Positions 52,375 to 61,628 are shown, numbered from the stretch's first letter. The stretch: 64,000 nt of DNA from Vibrio cidicii (GCF_009763805.1 NZ_CP046803.1:372001-436000), one strand, 5' to 3'. Notes: generated from the letters alone by a model not told the origin. A program made the numbers and translations.

Positions 52375-52852
52375 ATGAACCATACAAACGACGATTAAAC
52401 CAAACGCTCACTCCCAAACTTACAGTCGCGGCATTAATCCTCCTGACTTTCTCAATCACAGTAAGCATGTTTAAACACTACGAAAATCAGCATGCCACAC
52501 TAGAGAGCTTTGCTGCTGAGCAAGCCAAGGAGATGAGCCAACTAAGAGATTTGTTGGATACATCATTTGATCAAGTGATGCCATCGCCCTTCAGACGTTG
52601 ATTACGATAGGAAATACGTTTTTTGCCTCGTTCGAAGAACATAAACAGAGGTTAGCTGCCAGTAATAGCATGAAAGATGCGATAGAACAGATGAGTGCTT
52701 ACCTCGTGGCGAGAGAAAATGGTGAAGAATTGGACTATCCGCAGGATGCCGCTCGTGTGCTGTACAAAAGTGATTTTGATGGTTTGTATCTTCGCCCTGA
52801 AAAAGCCAATGAACTGCTTCAGCAAATCGACCGTGGTAACCTAAAAGGCTAA
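52375..52852 (+). pseudogene. Broken gene for a small single-pass membrane protein
   Basis: Two overlapping frames give one plausible protein. The first part is LNQTLTPKLTVAALILLTFS..MFKHYENQHATLESFAAEQAKEMSQLRDLLDTSFDQ, a membrane helix then a coiled coil. The second is DAIALQTLITIGNTFFASFEEHKQRLAASN to IDRGNLKG, ending at 52852. They are joined if one base is missing near 52575-52578 (FDQVDAIALQ). A second missing base near 52394 would link an ATG at 52375 preceded by GGGTGGG. Neither break is at GAAAC, so this may be a true pseudogene. About 160 residues if intact. It resembles the N-terminal part of a sensor. No family assigned. Confidence 0.45.
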
Positions 52853-52913
52853 CTTTGCAAAACGCCATAAAACGAATGTCTTTATGGTGTTTCTGAAAAT
52901 TAACAGGACAATC

Positions 52914-53309
52914 ATGGCAATCAATATTCTGGTCACTCGTCTTACGCGCGGTGACGATTTAAAAAAAGTGCTGGCTGAAATAGTCACCCAGCACTCTATC
53001 AGTGCGGGCAGTATCGCCTCATGTGTGGGTTCACTCTCTGCGCTGAACATCCGCCTTGCGGGCGCTGAGCAAACGTTGTCACTTGAGGCACCTTTTGAAC
53101 TGGTTTCATTGATGGGGACACTAACAGCAAAGCACCAACATGTGCATATTGCGGTGTCGGATACACAAGGCCGCGTTTGGGGCGGGCATCTGCTCGAAGG
53201 CTGCTTGATAGACACCACCGCTGAGCTCATCATTCATCACTATCCCGACTTAGTCTTTCAGCGAGCATTTGACGAGCAGACTGGATTTAGCGAATTGGTT
53301 GCCGATTAG
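52914..53309 (+). CDS. PPC/DUF296-domain protein
   Basis: A 131-residue protein. The start MAINILVTRL is chosen because AGGA lies just before it; the frame opens ten codons earlier. The PPC fold is seen in VTRLTRGDDLKKVLAEIVTQHSISAGSIASCVGSLSALNIRLAG, then MGTLTAKHQHVHIAVSDTQGRVWGGHLLEGC with the HxHxxV and GGHL marks. In plants the domain is fused to AT-hooks; bacterial members form trimers and may bind metal or a small ligand. Function unknown. Confidence 0.85.
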   Translation: MAINILVTRLTRGDDLKKVLAEIVTQHSISAGSIASCVGSLSALNIRLAGAEQTLSLEAPFELVSLMGTLTAKHQHVHIAVSDTQGRVWGGHLLEGCLIDTTAELIIHHYPDLVFQRAFDEQTGFSELVAD

Positions 53310-53324
53310 AACTCTCGCTAACCA

Positions 53325-53357
53325 CCCCACTTTGCACTCTAAAACGCAAAAGTGGGG
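53325..53357. terminator. Bidirectional terminator between the PPC and dienelactone hydrolase genes
   Basis: CCCCACTTTGC (53325-53335) pairs with GCAAAAGTGGGG (53346-53357), leaving one A bulged, between converging genes. Confidence 0.75.
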
Positions 53358-53374
53358 GATGTTCGTTTGCTTGG

Positions 53375-54280
53375 CTAGCGTAGCTGCTGGTTAAAAAAGC
53401 TAAGCGTACGCTGCCAAGCCAACTCTGCCTCTTCTTTCGCGTAGCGTGCGGTCGAATCGTTGTGGAAACCATGATTAACATTCGCGTAGATAAACGCTTG
53501 ATAGTTGGCATTGATTGCTTTGAGGTCCGCCTCGTAATCTGGCCAAGTATCATTGACTCGTTTATCCAGCTCGGCAAAGTGCAGCATCAGCGGCGCTTTG
53601 ATACTCCGGCGCAGAGACTTAGCCGCAGGTGTGCCATAAAATGGAACGCCTGCATTCAATTCTTCACCCAGCACCGCCGCCAACAGATTGACTACGTAAC
53701 CGCCGAAGCAAAAACCAACGGCACCTAGCTTACCGCTACTATTTGGATGTGACTTGAGATATTGAGCGGCAGCAATAAAATCTTGCTCCACTTTCTCTCT
53801 GTCGAGGCTTTTTTGCATCTCTCGCCCCTTATCATCATTGCCGGGGTAGCCACCCAGCGGCGCTAATGCATCCGGAGCAAAAGCAATAAAACCCACTTTG
53901 GCCAAACGCCGAGCGACATCTTCAATGTACGGATTCAGTCCCCGATTTTCATGCACCACCAAAACCGTGGGCGTCGGCTGAAGGATCTTTGCTGGCGTGA
54001 CCATGTAACCTCGTCCTTCCCCATGCCCCAGTGGCGATGAGAAGGAAACATAGGTCGCTTTAATATCGGGATCGTTAAACGACACTTGCTCCGCTCTGGC
54101 ATAGTCGGGTAAAAGCGCCGCCGTGATAGAGCTGACACTAAAACCAAGGACTGCCAAACCGGCTAATTTGCCTAAAAACTCACGGCGATCAATTCGGCCG
54201 TGGGCATAGTCGTCATACCAATCGAACGCTTCTTGCGGAATCGCTTGGTCTACTTCCTGTTGCAGCGTATTTTTGTCCAT
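53375..54280 (-). CDS. Exported dienelactone hydrolase-family protein
   Basis: A 301-residue alpha/beta hydrolase. An unusual N-terminal extension ends in a twin-arginine signal (DRREFLGKLAGLAVLGFSV, residues about 31-49, then ARAEQ), so it should be folded before export. The nucleophile is Cys in GAVGFCFGGYVVN, as in dienelactone hydrolases. The Asp and His of the triad are likely in HFAELDKRVND and NVNHGFHNDSTARY. The conserved VVHENRGLNPYIEDVARRLA forms the oxyanion region. The natural substrate is unknown; a role in lactone or aromatic breakdown is the family norm. Confidence 0.9.
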   Translation of the reverse strand: MDKNTLQQEVDQAIPQEAFDWYDDYAHGRIDRREFLGKLAGLAVLGFSVSSITAALLPDYARAEQVSFNDPDIKATYVSFSSPLGHGEGRGYMVTPAKILQPTPTVLVVHENRGLNPYIEDVARRLAKVGFIAFAPDALAPLGGYPGNDDKGREMQKSLDREKVEQDFIAAAQYLKSHPNSSGKLGAVGFCFGGYVVNLLAAVLGEELNAGVPFYGTPAAKSLRRSIKAPLMLHFAELDKRVNDTWPDYEADLKAINANYQAFIYANVNHGFHNDSTARYAKEEAELAWQRTLSFFNQQLR

Positions 54281-54393
54281 TTGCTTGTTCTCTTTTCACT
54301 AGGTTCATTAACCATAGTTAACTCGGCGAAAATCACCAAGTGGCATATCACTTGCAAAATAACGTACCCGAACAGTAGTAAACTAACGCTTTC

Positions 54394-54849
54394 TTAAGCT
54401 GTTGACTCGCGTTGATAGCACATCACCAATCGCTCCTCACCTTCTCCAAAGTAATTACTTTCTCTATCAATGAGTTGAAAGCCTTCCGATTGGTAAAGGT
54501 GCAGTGCAGGCCCATTTTCTGGTGCCACCGTCAGCTTGATTTTTTGATATTGAATTGAGTGAGCGAGTGCGTGGCGCACCAGTTTGCGCGCAATTCCCTG
54601 CCCTTGATGGGCCGATGAAACAGCGAGTGAAAGCATCCACGCTTCATCTGTATGTTGATCGGTGGGAGCAATCAAGACATAACCAGCAAGCTGTCTGTCA
54701 ACCTGTGCAACATACACGCCACCAGGCCAACAATCGAGCGCTTGGCGGATGAAAAAAAGCGGGTAACCGTGTTCAGCAAAAAGTTGCTGTTCGAGCTGTG
54801 CGATGCCAAGAATGTCTTCTCTATTTGCATTGCGGATGTGTAGATTCAT
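54394..54849 (-). CDS. GNAT-family N-acetyltransferase
   Basis: A 151-residue enzyme resembling RimI-type acetyltransferases. The acetyl-CoA site is SSAHQGQGIARKLVRHALAHS near residues 79-98, preceded by AWMLSLAV. The second-half pattern is KLTVAPENGPALHLYQSEGFQLIDRE. Alone between two transcription units. Acceptor not predictable. Confidence 0.86.
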   Translation of the reverse strand: MNLHIRNANREDILGIAQLEQQLFAEHGYPLFFIRQALDCWPGGVYVAQVDRQLAGYVLIAPTDQHTDEAWMLSLAVSSAHQGQGIARKLVRHALAHSIQYQKIKLTVAPENGPALHLYQSEGFQLIDRESNYFGEGEERLVMCYQRESTA

Positions 54850-54950
54850 GTCGGTATTTCATGGATAGAAATGAAGAGACATAGGATAGCGCAATTATCG
54901 TCTTGCACCAAAGTGAGCCTGATTTCAGGTAATAATTTGCCCAAAAGTAG

Positions 54951-54972
54951 CTCGGCACCCTAAGGTGCCGAG
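54951..54972 (-). terminator. Terminator of the first Cache-type chemoreceptor gene
   Basis: Nine-base perfect arms CTCGGCACC/GGTGCCGAG with a four-base loop lie seven bases past the stop. The minus-strand tail is CTACTTTT. Confidence 0.75.
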
Positions 54973-54979
54973 TCAGTCT

Positions 54980-56869
54980 TTACAGTCTGAAACGCGATAT
55001 CTCTTTGTCGAGATCGCCAGCCAAAGCGTGTAGACGTTTTGCTTGCTCAACCGCATCCAGCGCATCGACAGCCAAACGATCACTCACCTCTCGAACTGAT
55101 TCGGTATTGCCATTGATGTCGGCCGTTACTAATGACTGTTCTTCTGCGGCCGAAGCGATCTGCGTTGCCATATCACTGATGGTTTGAATCGCTTCACCAA
55201 TCGCCGTCAGGCTTTCACCGGTGAGGTTAACGTCATCGACACTGGTCGCCGCTAGCTCATGGCTTTGCTTCATCACCGCAACAGCGCTGCTGGTTGCGCG
55301 CTGCAAGCCTTGGATTTTTTCTTGGATTTCTTCGGTCGAGGCATGGGTACGCTGCGACAACACGCGGACCTCATCAGCAACCACCGCAAAACCACGCCCT
55401 TGCTCCCCAGCACGAGCCGCCTCGATCGCCGCGTTGAGTGCCAACAAGTTCGTTTGCTCTGCGATGGCTCTAATTGTGGCCAAAATGGTCGAAATTTGCT
55501 GTCCATGCGCTTCCAGTTCACCAATGATATCCACGGCGTTGGTAAGTTCTTGCGCAAGAGAATTGATCGAGCGCTGGCTCTTTCTCATCTGCTCAAAGCC
55601 ATGCTGGCTCAACTCGACCGATTGGTTGGCATTTTTCGCTGTGTTATCGGCATTACCTGCAATTTCGGCGGTTGCAGAGGCCATTTCCGTCACGGCGGTC
55701 GCCACCATGGTGATCTCATCTTGCTGATGACGAATGCTTTCACTGCGCTGACTGGCTGAGCGCGCCGCCTCATTTGCCCCAAGGTTGAGCGCACCAGAAA
55801 CATCGCGCACGTTCTTCACCATCACATGCAATCGGTCGACAAACTTATTGAATTTCTCTGCCAACTGACCAACTTCGTCTTGACTAGTCACTTGCAAACG
55901 AACGGTCAAATCCCCGTCGCCTTCGGCGATATCAGCCAAGGCTTCACTGACGCGACCCAATTCGACCAATTGTTTTGCCACGAACCAAGACGTCGCCAGC
56001 GCCATCACCACAAGCACCAGCATACCGATTAACGTCTGATTAAGCAGCATATCAGATAACGGCTCTTCCAACGTTGCCTTATCCATCTCCATCACGAGTA
56101 ACCAGTCGGTATATTCGATCGGTTGCGCCATGATCACTTTGGCAGCCCCCGCTACATCAACGTACAGCGCACTATTGTTATCAGCGGCGCGAATCAGCTC
56201 CGAAATACTCAGTTCTGGCGCTATTTCGGCCACTGGTTTGAGCAATACCTCTTTATCCGGATGAGCAACTACATTGCCTTTACGATTAACAAGGATAGCG
56301 CGGCCATTACCGGGTACCTGAATGGCTAAAACGTCTTTGATCAGTTTGTTGAGCGCCAAATTTGAAGCGGCAACGCCAATCAATTTGCCATTGTGTCGAA
56401 CGGGTTCGGTTAACGTCACCACTAGAGTTTGCATGGTAACACTGACGTAAGGCGCAGTGGTCACAGCACTATTAGCGGCTTTGGCCTCTTTATACCAACC
56501 ACGCTCTCTGGGATCGTAACCCGCCTTGTTCAGCGAAGGATCATGACGAAACATCTCTCCTTGTTCATTCCCGTAATAACTCAGGCCAAATCCCCCCGCG
56601 ACAAGCGCTTGGCGTAAATGCGGCACAATATCGAGCTGCGGGTTACGCTCGATTTCTTCTTTCAAACCTTTAACGGCGAGCTGTTTGTCATGAAACCAGT
56701 CCGCAATCCCCTTGGCATGAGCACTGAGTGTGTTTCGGCTTTCACTTTCAATCGCTTTCCAGCTATGAGTTTTAAAAGTTTGATACCCAACAAAAAGAAG
56801 TGTCGCGGCGGTAATCGCAATCGCTAAAACGACGGAGGAAACCATTTTCCTCTTTAAACTGAACTGCAT
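54980..56869 (-). CDS. Cache-type methyl-accepting chemotaxis protein
   Basis: A 629-residue transmembrane chemoreceptor. The first helix is about 9-29. A double-Cache periplasmic domain spans about 35-275 ([40 protein letters not shown] is the Cache core). The second helix is near 280-300 ([20 protein letters not shown]). A HAMP domain follows near 300-355 ([29 protein letters not shown]). The signalling domain tip is [29 protein letters not shown]. Double-Cache receptors often bind amino acids or carboxylates; the ligand here is unknown. The paralogue next to it has nearly the same length and plan. Confidence 0.93.
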   Translation of the reverse strand: MQFSLKRKMVSSVVLAIAITAATLLFVGYQTFKTHSWKAIESESRNTLSAHAKGIADWFHDKQLAVKGLKEEIERNPQLDIVPHLRQALVAGGFGLSYYGNEQGEMFRHDPSLNKAGYDPRERGWYKEAKAANSAVTTAPYVSVTMQTLVVTLTEPVRHNGKLIGVAASNLALNKLIKDVLAIQVPGNGRAILVNRKGNVVAHPDKEVLLKPVAEIAPELSISELIRAADNNSALYVDVAGAAKVIMAQPIEYTDWLLVMEMDKATLEEPLSDMLLNQTLIGMLVLVVMALATSWFVAKQLVELGRVSEALADIAEGDGDLTVRLQVTSQDEVGQLAEKFNKFVDRLHVMVKNVRDVSGALNLGANEAARSASQRSESIRHQQDEITMVATAVTEMASATAEIAGNADNTAKNANQSVELSQHGFEQMRKSQRSINSLAQELTNAVDIIGELEAHGQQISTILATIRAIAEQTNLLALNAAIEAARAGEQGRGFAVVADEVRVLSQRTHASTEEIQEKIQGLQRATSSAVAVMKQSHELAATSVDDVNLTGESLTAIGEAIQTISDMATQIASAAEEQSLVTADINGNTESVREVSDRLAVDALDAVEQAKRLHALAGDLDKEISRFRL

Positions 56870-57005
56870 AGATGGCTCTCATTGCTTATTAGAAATTCTA
56901 TAAAGCGTAGATTATCAATCTAATTTATGAAATTCTGGCTATGCGTCTAACTTTATATTCAAGCGGTTTGTCTTTGCAGTAAGGTTGTGATCTTGCTTCA
57001 AAACA

Positions 57006-57027
57006 AACGGCGCCCAATAGCGCCGTT
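57006..57027 (-). terminator. Terminator of the second Cache-type chemoreceptor gene
   Basis: Eight-base arms AACGGCGC/GCGCCGTT with a six-base loop are followed on the minus strand by TGTTTTG. Confidence 0.75.
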
Positions 57028-57054
57028 CAGAGATGGATCGCGACATCATCGCTG

Positions 57055-58942
57055 TCAGGATAATTTAAAGGTCGCCACTTTGGCACTAAGTTCAGAGGCT
57101 TGTTGCTTCAATTGATTGGACTCGTTTGAGCTGTCTTGCGAATTGATCACCAGTTGATCGGCAACATCTTTGATTGAAGTGATGTTCTGAGTGATTTCGC
57201 TGGTAACGTGTGTCTGCTCTTCCGCCGCCGTCGCAATTTGCGTCGCCATATCACTAATTAAGTTCACCGCCGCATTGATCTCTTCTAAGGCCAAGGTCGC
57301 TTTATCTGCATCGCTTACCGAATTACCCGCCAGCGTTGCGCTGTTCTCCATCAAGGCCACAGCACGCTGAGTGATCTGTTGCAACGCATCAATAGTGGAT
57401 TTGATCTCTTCGGTCGATGAGTGTGTGCGCTGAGACAAAACACGCACTTCATCCGCCACTACCGCAAAACCTCGGCCTTGCTCGCCGGCCCGCGCGGCTT
57501 CAATTGCCGCGTTGAGTGCCAGCAAATTCGTTTGCTCAGCAATGCCCTGAATAGTGGAAAGCACCGTCGAGATCTCCTGCGCATGGCGGCTAAGATCGCC
57601 AATGACACCACTGGCTTGCTCCAGTTTCGCTCGCTAGGCTGTTGATGGAAGATTTCGTGTGTAGCACCAGAGCGTGGCCATCGTTGGTACTGGTGGCCGA
57701 ATCTTGTGCTGCTCGAGCGGTTTGCTCCGCGTGAGAGGCGATCTCTTGAGTCGCACTGGCCAGCTCCGTTACCGCCGTCGCCACCATAGTAATTTCCTGT
57801 TGCTGGTGGTGAATCTCATTTACCGCGCGATCCGCACGTGCAGTGCTGGTGTCGGCTTGGTCAGTCAACTGGTGCGACTGCTGGCGAATGTGGCCGATCA
57901 ACTGCTGTAAGCTGCTAACGAAGGTATTAAAGTTATTGGCTAAACGTCCAACTTCATCAGCACTTTCCACTTCAATCCGCTGGGTGAGATCGCCGCTACC
58001 ATTGGCGATTTGCTCCAGTGCCAGCGAGACGTTGTTCAGCGGGCGAAACAGCAAAGTACACAACATGTTAAACAGCGCAGTACAAACAATCACGACGATC
58101 GCGGTTAGTAATAATTGCCCCCAAAGCGCGTCAAACAAAGGCGCGACAAGGGATTGGTAATTGATCACGCTGACTGTGGTCAGTTGAGTCCCGTCGATCG
58201 GCTGAGCGTAGATCACCGACTTCTCGCCATTAACATCAGCGTAAATATCTTTTCCGCTGCGAGCCGCCTGCATAATGTCATTAAAGTTCAACCCAAGCGC
58301 GCTGACAGGCTGATTCAGTAGTTTGGTATTGGCATGAGTAAAGAGCTTGCCTTGGTCATTGACGATAGCCATGTAACCCTCTCCGGGCAAAATCACCTTC
58401 TCCATGCTGGTGAGAATATCGGTGATTTCAACGTCAGCGCCCAAAACCACCTGTTGACCGTGCAGCGACAACGCTTTGCCCAGCGAAACCACATTGGCTC
58501 CTGTTGCGGCCGCAACCGTCGGGTTGTCCATAAACACTTTGGCTGGGTTGGCGATGGCATTAATATACCAACCCCATTGGCGCGGATCGTTGTTGCCAGG
58601 TGGAAGGATGACGCCATTGGCGTTGTCCTGCCCTCCATCGGGATAAGCGAGAAAGACGTTATCAAAGCCCGCAGAATGTTTGACTTGCTTAAGATGCGTC
58701 ACAATGGCGTTTTTCTCAACTTCTTGCGACAACGCGGTCAAAGCCCGTTCTTTAGACACCAGCCAGTCTGTAACATATTGGTTGTAAGAGGCAGAGGTAC
58801 TGGCTAAGCGTTGTTGAACTTCGGCATCCAAACGCTCCAGAGCGTCGCTAAAAGACAACGCTTCAACCAATAGTCCCCCGATAATGATGGCAGCGCTCGC
58901 AGAAACAGCGAGTTTATTCTTTAGTGATAATTTTTTAAGCAT
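57055..58942 (-). CDS. Cache-type methyl-accepting chemotaxis protein, paralogue; single-base frameshift
   Basis: A 628-residue chemoreceptor after correction. The start [18 protein letters not shown] at 58942 is 20 residues inside the longest frame. It has a first helix, a periplasmic Cache-like domain ([38 protein letters not shown]), a second helix near 275-295, a HAMP domain ([29 protein letters not shown]) and the signalling domain. The upstream frame stops at 57590 after [16 protein letters not shown]. Removing one A from GAAAC on the minus strand (GTTTC at 57624-57628 on plus) gives [36 protein letters not shown]. That restores the hairpin tip ([20 protein letters not shown]). Equal length and order to its neighbour suggest tandem duplication followed by divergence of the sensor. 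Confidence 0.92.
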
Positions 58943-59662
58943 TGTAAACCTGCTTTGCATGTAATGAATGGACACCTTCGAGCGATTTCTGCTTACCGCC
59001 AAACTCGCTGAAGGGCGGCAATTATAAATTCGATGCTAAAAATAAATCATGATCTAGCTCTTAAGTCACAACATTTGTGCTCTCTGCTTCGTTTGTGCGC
59101 ACTGAGCACAAAAACGTTTTTGCTTTTGACTGAGTTTATTTTCAATGATGGCCATTTTATTTTTTATATTAAAGTAAGCTTTTAAAAACATCTAATTTAG
59201 CAAGGTCGAATTTAGTCAATACTAAAAAACAAAACTGAAAATAAAATCACCATAAAATAATCATTCTAAATCTAGAGCATGAGATAAATTAGAATTAGAT
59301 TGTACATTTAAAGCTAATAAAATACCCACTTATTAAGTGAATTCTTATTTATAAGTAAAAATAACATTTAAATACAACGAGATATAAATACAACTCCAAT
59401 AATTGGAAAGATATTTTAGGTCATTATTACATCACAAAAAACTTGTCAATAATAAAATTATACAATATTTATTTTTGTGAATATCAGCCAGAATAAGAAT
59501 TTATTGCCTTTTCATCAATATTCATAGTGGTTACAAATTAGTCGCTTGATGGAATAAGAACGCTTCAACATTCAAGGATGAGGACCAATACCCTTACGAT
59601 TATTAACATTATTTCGTGATCGGTAGTTTAATATAATAAAACCAACTCGTAATGAGGAAACT
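58943..59662. promoter_or_regulatory. AT-rich upstream region of vvhBA
   Basis: About 720 bases with no gene, most of it very AT-rich with many A/T tracts (59160-59480). A TGTGA half-site at 59476-59480 could belong to a CRP site; CRP is known to activate vvhA. A TATAAT at 59632-59637 is the best -10 match but lies only 26 bases before the vvhB start. HlyU, H-NS, SmcR, IscR and Fur are reported regulators of vvhBA; I cannot place their sites. Confidence 0.5.
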
Positions 59663-60145
59663 ATGCGAAAAAACAACAATAAAGTAGCAGGAAGAATACT
59701 CCTTCTTTCAAGCTTGTTTGCTGCACAGGCTTTCGCGGATGTCCAAATTTTGGGCAGTGAAAGTGAAATTTCTCAGGCTATCGCGCAAAGCTATCGCCAA
59801 CCTGTGACGCTCTACAGTGGCCATTTATCTCAGCAAGATTTGCTTTACGTCAACGCAGGCAGCGCTTCTGAAGATGAACTCAACCTCGCGCAACAGCACA
59901 TCGCGAATGGTGATACCGTTGTGCTCGATCTCACGACAATTGCTGGCGAAGAAGCGCAATTCTCACTGAGCCAAAAGCTCACCGGACTGGGCATTTCAGC
60001 CCCAGTGGTCGTGACTGGCACCTATCAAGGTGATTCCTTAGTCAATGCGATTGTCAGCGATGTGACCGATGAAAATGGTAACTCGCTCAATAACCCCACC
60101 GCAGAAACTGGAGAGTATCACTCAGTCTCTGCAACATGCACTTGA
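59663..60145 (+). CDS. vvhB: VvhB, accessory protein of the cytolysin
   Basis: A 160-residue exported protein with a signal peptide (about 1-25, ending AAQAFA). GAGGAAAC precedes the start. The mature part (VQILGSESEISQAIAQSYRQ onward) is a small alpha/beta domain like that in V. cholerae HlyA and other cytolysins, where the matching pro-region aids folding. Here it is a separate gene. VvhB has been described as a chaperone-like helper for VvhA; the pair is co-transcribed. The stop lies 26 bases before the VvhA start. Composition matches VvhA. Confidence 0.95.
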   Translation: MRKNNNKVAGRILLLSSLFAAQAFADVQILGSESEISQAIAQSYRQPVTLYSGHLSQQDLLYVNAGSASEDELNLAQQHIANGDTVVLDLTTIAGEEAQFSLSQKLTGLGISAPVVVTGTYQGDSLVNAIVSDVTDENGNSLNNPTAETGEYHSVSATCT

Positions 60146-60171
60146 TCGTTTTGGCTTCGGAGGTAACTAAG

Positions 60172-61587
60172 ATGAAAACACCCGTTATATTTACGTTTTC
60201 GTTACTCGCCGCGGCGATGAACACCAGTGCACAAGAATATGTGCCGATTGTCGAAAAGCCGATTTACATCACCAGCTCAAAAATTAAATGTAACCTGCAT
60301 ACGTCTGGCGATTTTGATAATACCCGCGATTGGTGTAATGCTGGTGCGTCAATTGATGTTCGCGTTAACGTCGCACAAATGCGCTCGGTGCAATCCGCTA
60401 CCGCCGCAGGCTTTACCCCGGATGCAAAAATTGTCCGCTTTACTGTTGATGCAGACAAACCCGGTACAGGCATCCACCTTGTGAACGAGCTGCAGCAAGA
60501 GCATAGCTGGTTCCAAAGCTGGGCGAACCGTCGCACCTATATTGGCCCGTTTGCCAGCAGCTACGATTTGTGGGTTAAGCCGATTTCTGGCTACACACCG
60601 AAAAAGGCACGTGATTTCCCACAAAATGAGAACAAAAACTACCAGCACCGCGACACGCATGGCTACTCGATTGGCGTGAATGGTAAAGTGGGGGCTGAGG
60701 TCAATAAGGACGGCCCTAAAGTGGGTGGTGAAGTCAGTGGTTCATTCACTTATAACTACTCGAAAACCTTAGTATTTGATACAAAAGACTACCGCATCAA
60801 CAACCGTTCTTCGCTAAGTGATTTCGATATCTCCTTTGAACGCGAATTCAGTGAGTGTGATGAACTGCGCCGTCAGGAGTTGGGTTGCTATTTTACCGCG
60901 GCTCACTGGGGTAGCGGCTGGGTGTTTGATAAAACCAAGTTCAATCCGATCTCCTACGCTAACTTTAAACCCAGTTATGACGTACTTTACGAGACGCCTG
61001 TCAGTGAAAGTGGCACCACAGACTTTGAGATTGGGGTAAAGCTTAACTACCGTGCTCGTTTTGGTACTGTGGTACCTTCGGCGCTGTTCTCTGTTTATGG
61101 CCCTGCGGGGTACTCTTCAAACAGTACAACCGTTAAACAACGAGTGCGTGTAGACTGGAATCATCCGTTGTTTGAAGCCGAAGCGCACGTCACCTTGCAA
61201 TCTTTGAGCAATAACGATTTGTGTCTCGATGTGTATGGTAAAGATGGCGATCAAAAAGCCATCGGTGGCGAAGTCAACGGTTGGAGCTGTCACGGCAACT
61301 GGAACCAAGTTTGGGGCCTTGATAAAGAAGAGCGCTACCGCAGCCGTGTTGCGCCAGATCGCTGCCTGACTGTTGGTAGTGACCAACGCCTCACCGTCGA
61401 GCAGTGTGGCGCAAACCTTGCCCAAAAATGGTTCTGGGAAGGCGACAAGCTGATCAGCCGTTATGTCGATGGCAGCGACACTCGCTACGTGCTAGATATC
61501 ATTAGCGGCCAAACTGTCGGCGTCAGTCCTGAATCCTCAGCGACGCATGCACGCTGGAAACCCACTCTGCAACAGATCAAACTTTAA
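60172..61587 (+). CDS. vvhA: VvhA cytolysin/hemolysin, pore-forming toxin
   Basis: A secreted 471-residue beta-pore-forming toxin that lyses red cells and other host cells; the signature hemolysin gene of V. vulnificus. The start at 60172 follows GGAGGT; a longer frame opens at 60136 but lacks such a site. Signal peptide about 1-20 (ends NTSAQ). The leukocidin-like core follows to about residue 330 (KVGGEVSGSFTYNYSKTLVFDT is part of the membrane-inserting region). The C-terminal beta-trefoil lectin domain (about 335-471) has ricin-type marks NWNQVWGL and AQKWFWEGDKL and binds cell-surface sugar. Length matches the published pre-protein. Downstream of VvhB, one operon. Confidence 0.98.
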   Translation: MKTPVIFTFSLLAAAMNTSAQEYVPIVEKPIYITSSKIKCNLHTSGDFDNTRDWCNAGASIDVRVNVAQMRSVQSATAAGFTPDAKIVRFTVDADKPGTGIHLVNELQQEHSWFQSWANRRTYIGPFASSYDLWVKPISGYTPKKARDFPQNENKNYQHRDTHGYSIGVNGKVGAEVNKDGPKVGGEVSGSFTYNYSKTLVFDTKDYRINNRSSLSDFDISFEREFSECDELRRQELGCYFTAAHWGSGWVFDKTKFNPISYANFKPSYDVLYETPVSESGTTDFEIGVKLNYRARFGTVVPSALFSVYGPAGYSSNSTTVKQRVRVDWNHPLFEAEAHVTLQSLSNNDLCLDVYGKDGDQKAIGGEVNGWSCHGNWNQVWGLDKEERYRSRVAPDRCLTVGSDQRLTVEQCGANLAQKWFWEGDKLISRYVDGSDTRYVLDIISGQTVGVSPESSATHARWKPTLQQIKL

Positions 61588-61594
61588 GCAACCT

Positions 61595-61628
61595 AGCGCT
61601 CTCGCATTCAGCGGGAGCGCTTTACTTC
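61595..61628 (+). terminator. Terminator of vvhBA
   Basis: Eleven-base arms (61595-61605 and 61611-61621) with one wobble pair and a five-base loop end in TTACTTCT, seven bases after the vvhA stop. Confidence 0.8.

Noticed and set aside
1956..57628. Programmed ribosomal frameshifting or transcriptional slippage at GAAAC
   Set aside because: Three A residues are too few for slippage, no stimulatory structure is common to the sites, and the genes (gcvP, rbsD, ltaE and others) are not known to use recoding.
1956..57628. True split or decaying genes across the window
   Set aside because: Each of the twelve breaks is undone by one base at the same pentamer, and the remaining sequence is conserved with no further damage, unlike real pseudogenes.
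58334..58807. 157-residue frame opposite the second Cache chemoreceptor
   Set aside because: Antisense to a conserved sensor domain; no independent support.
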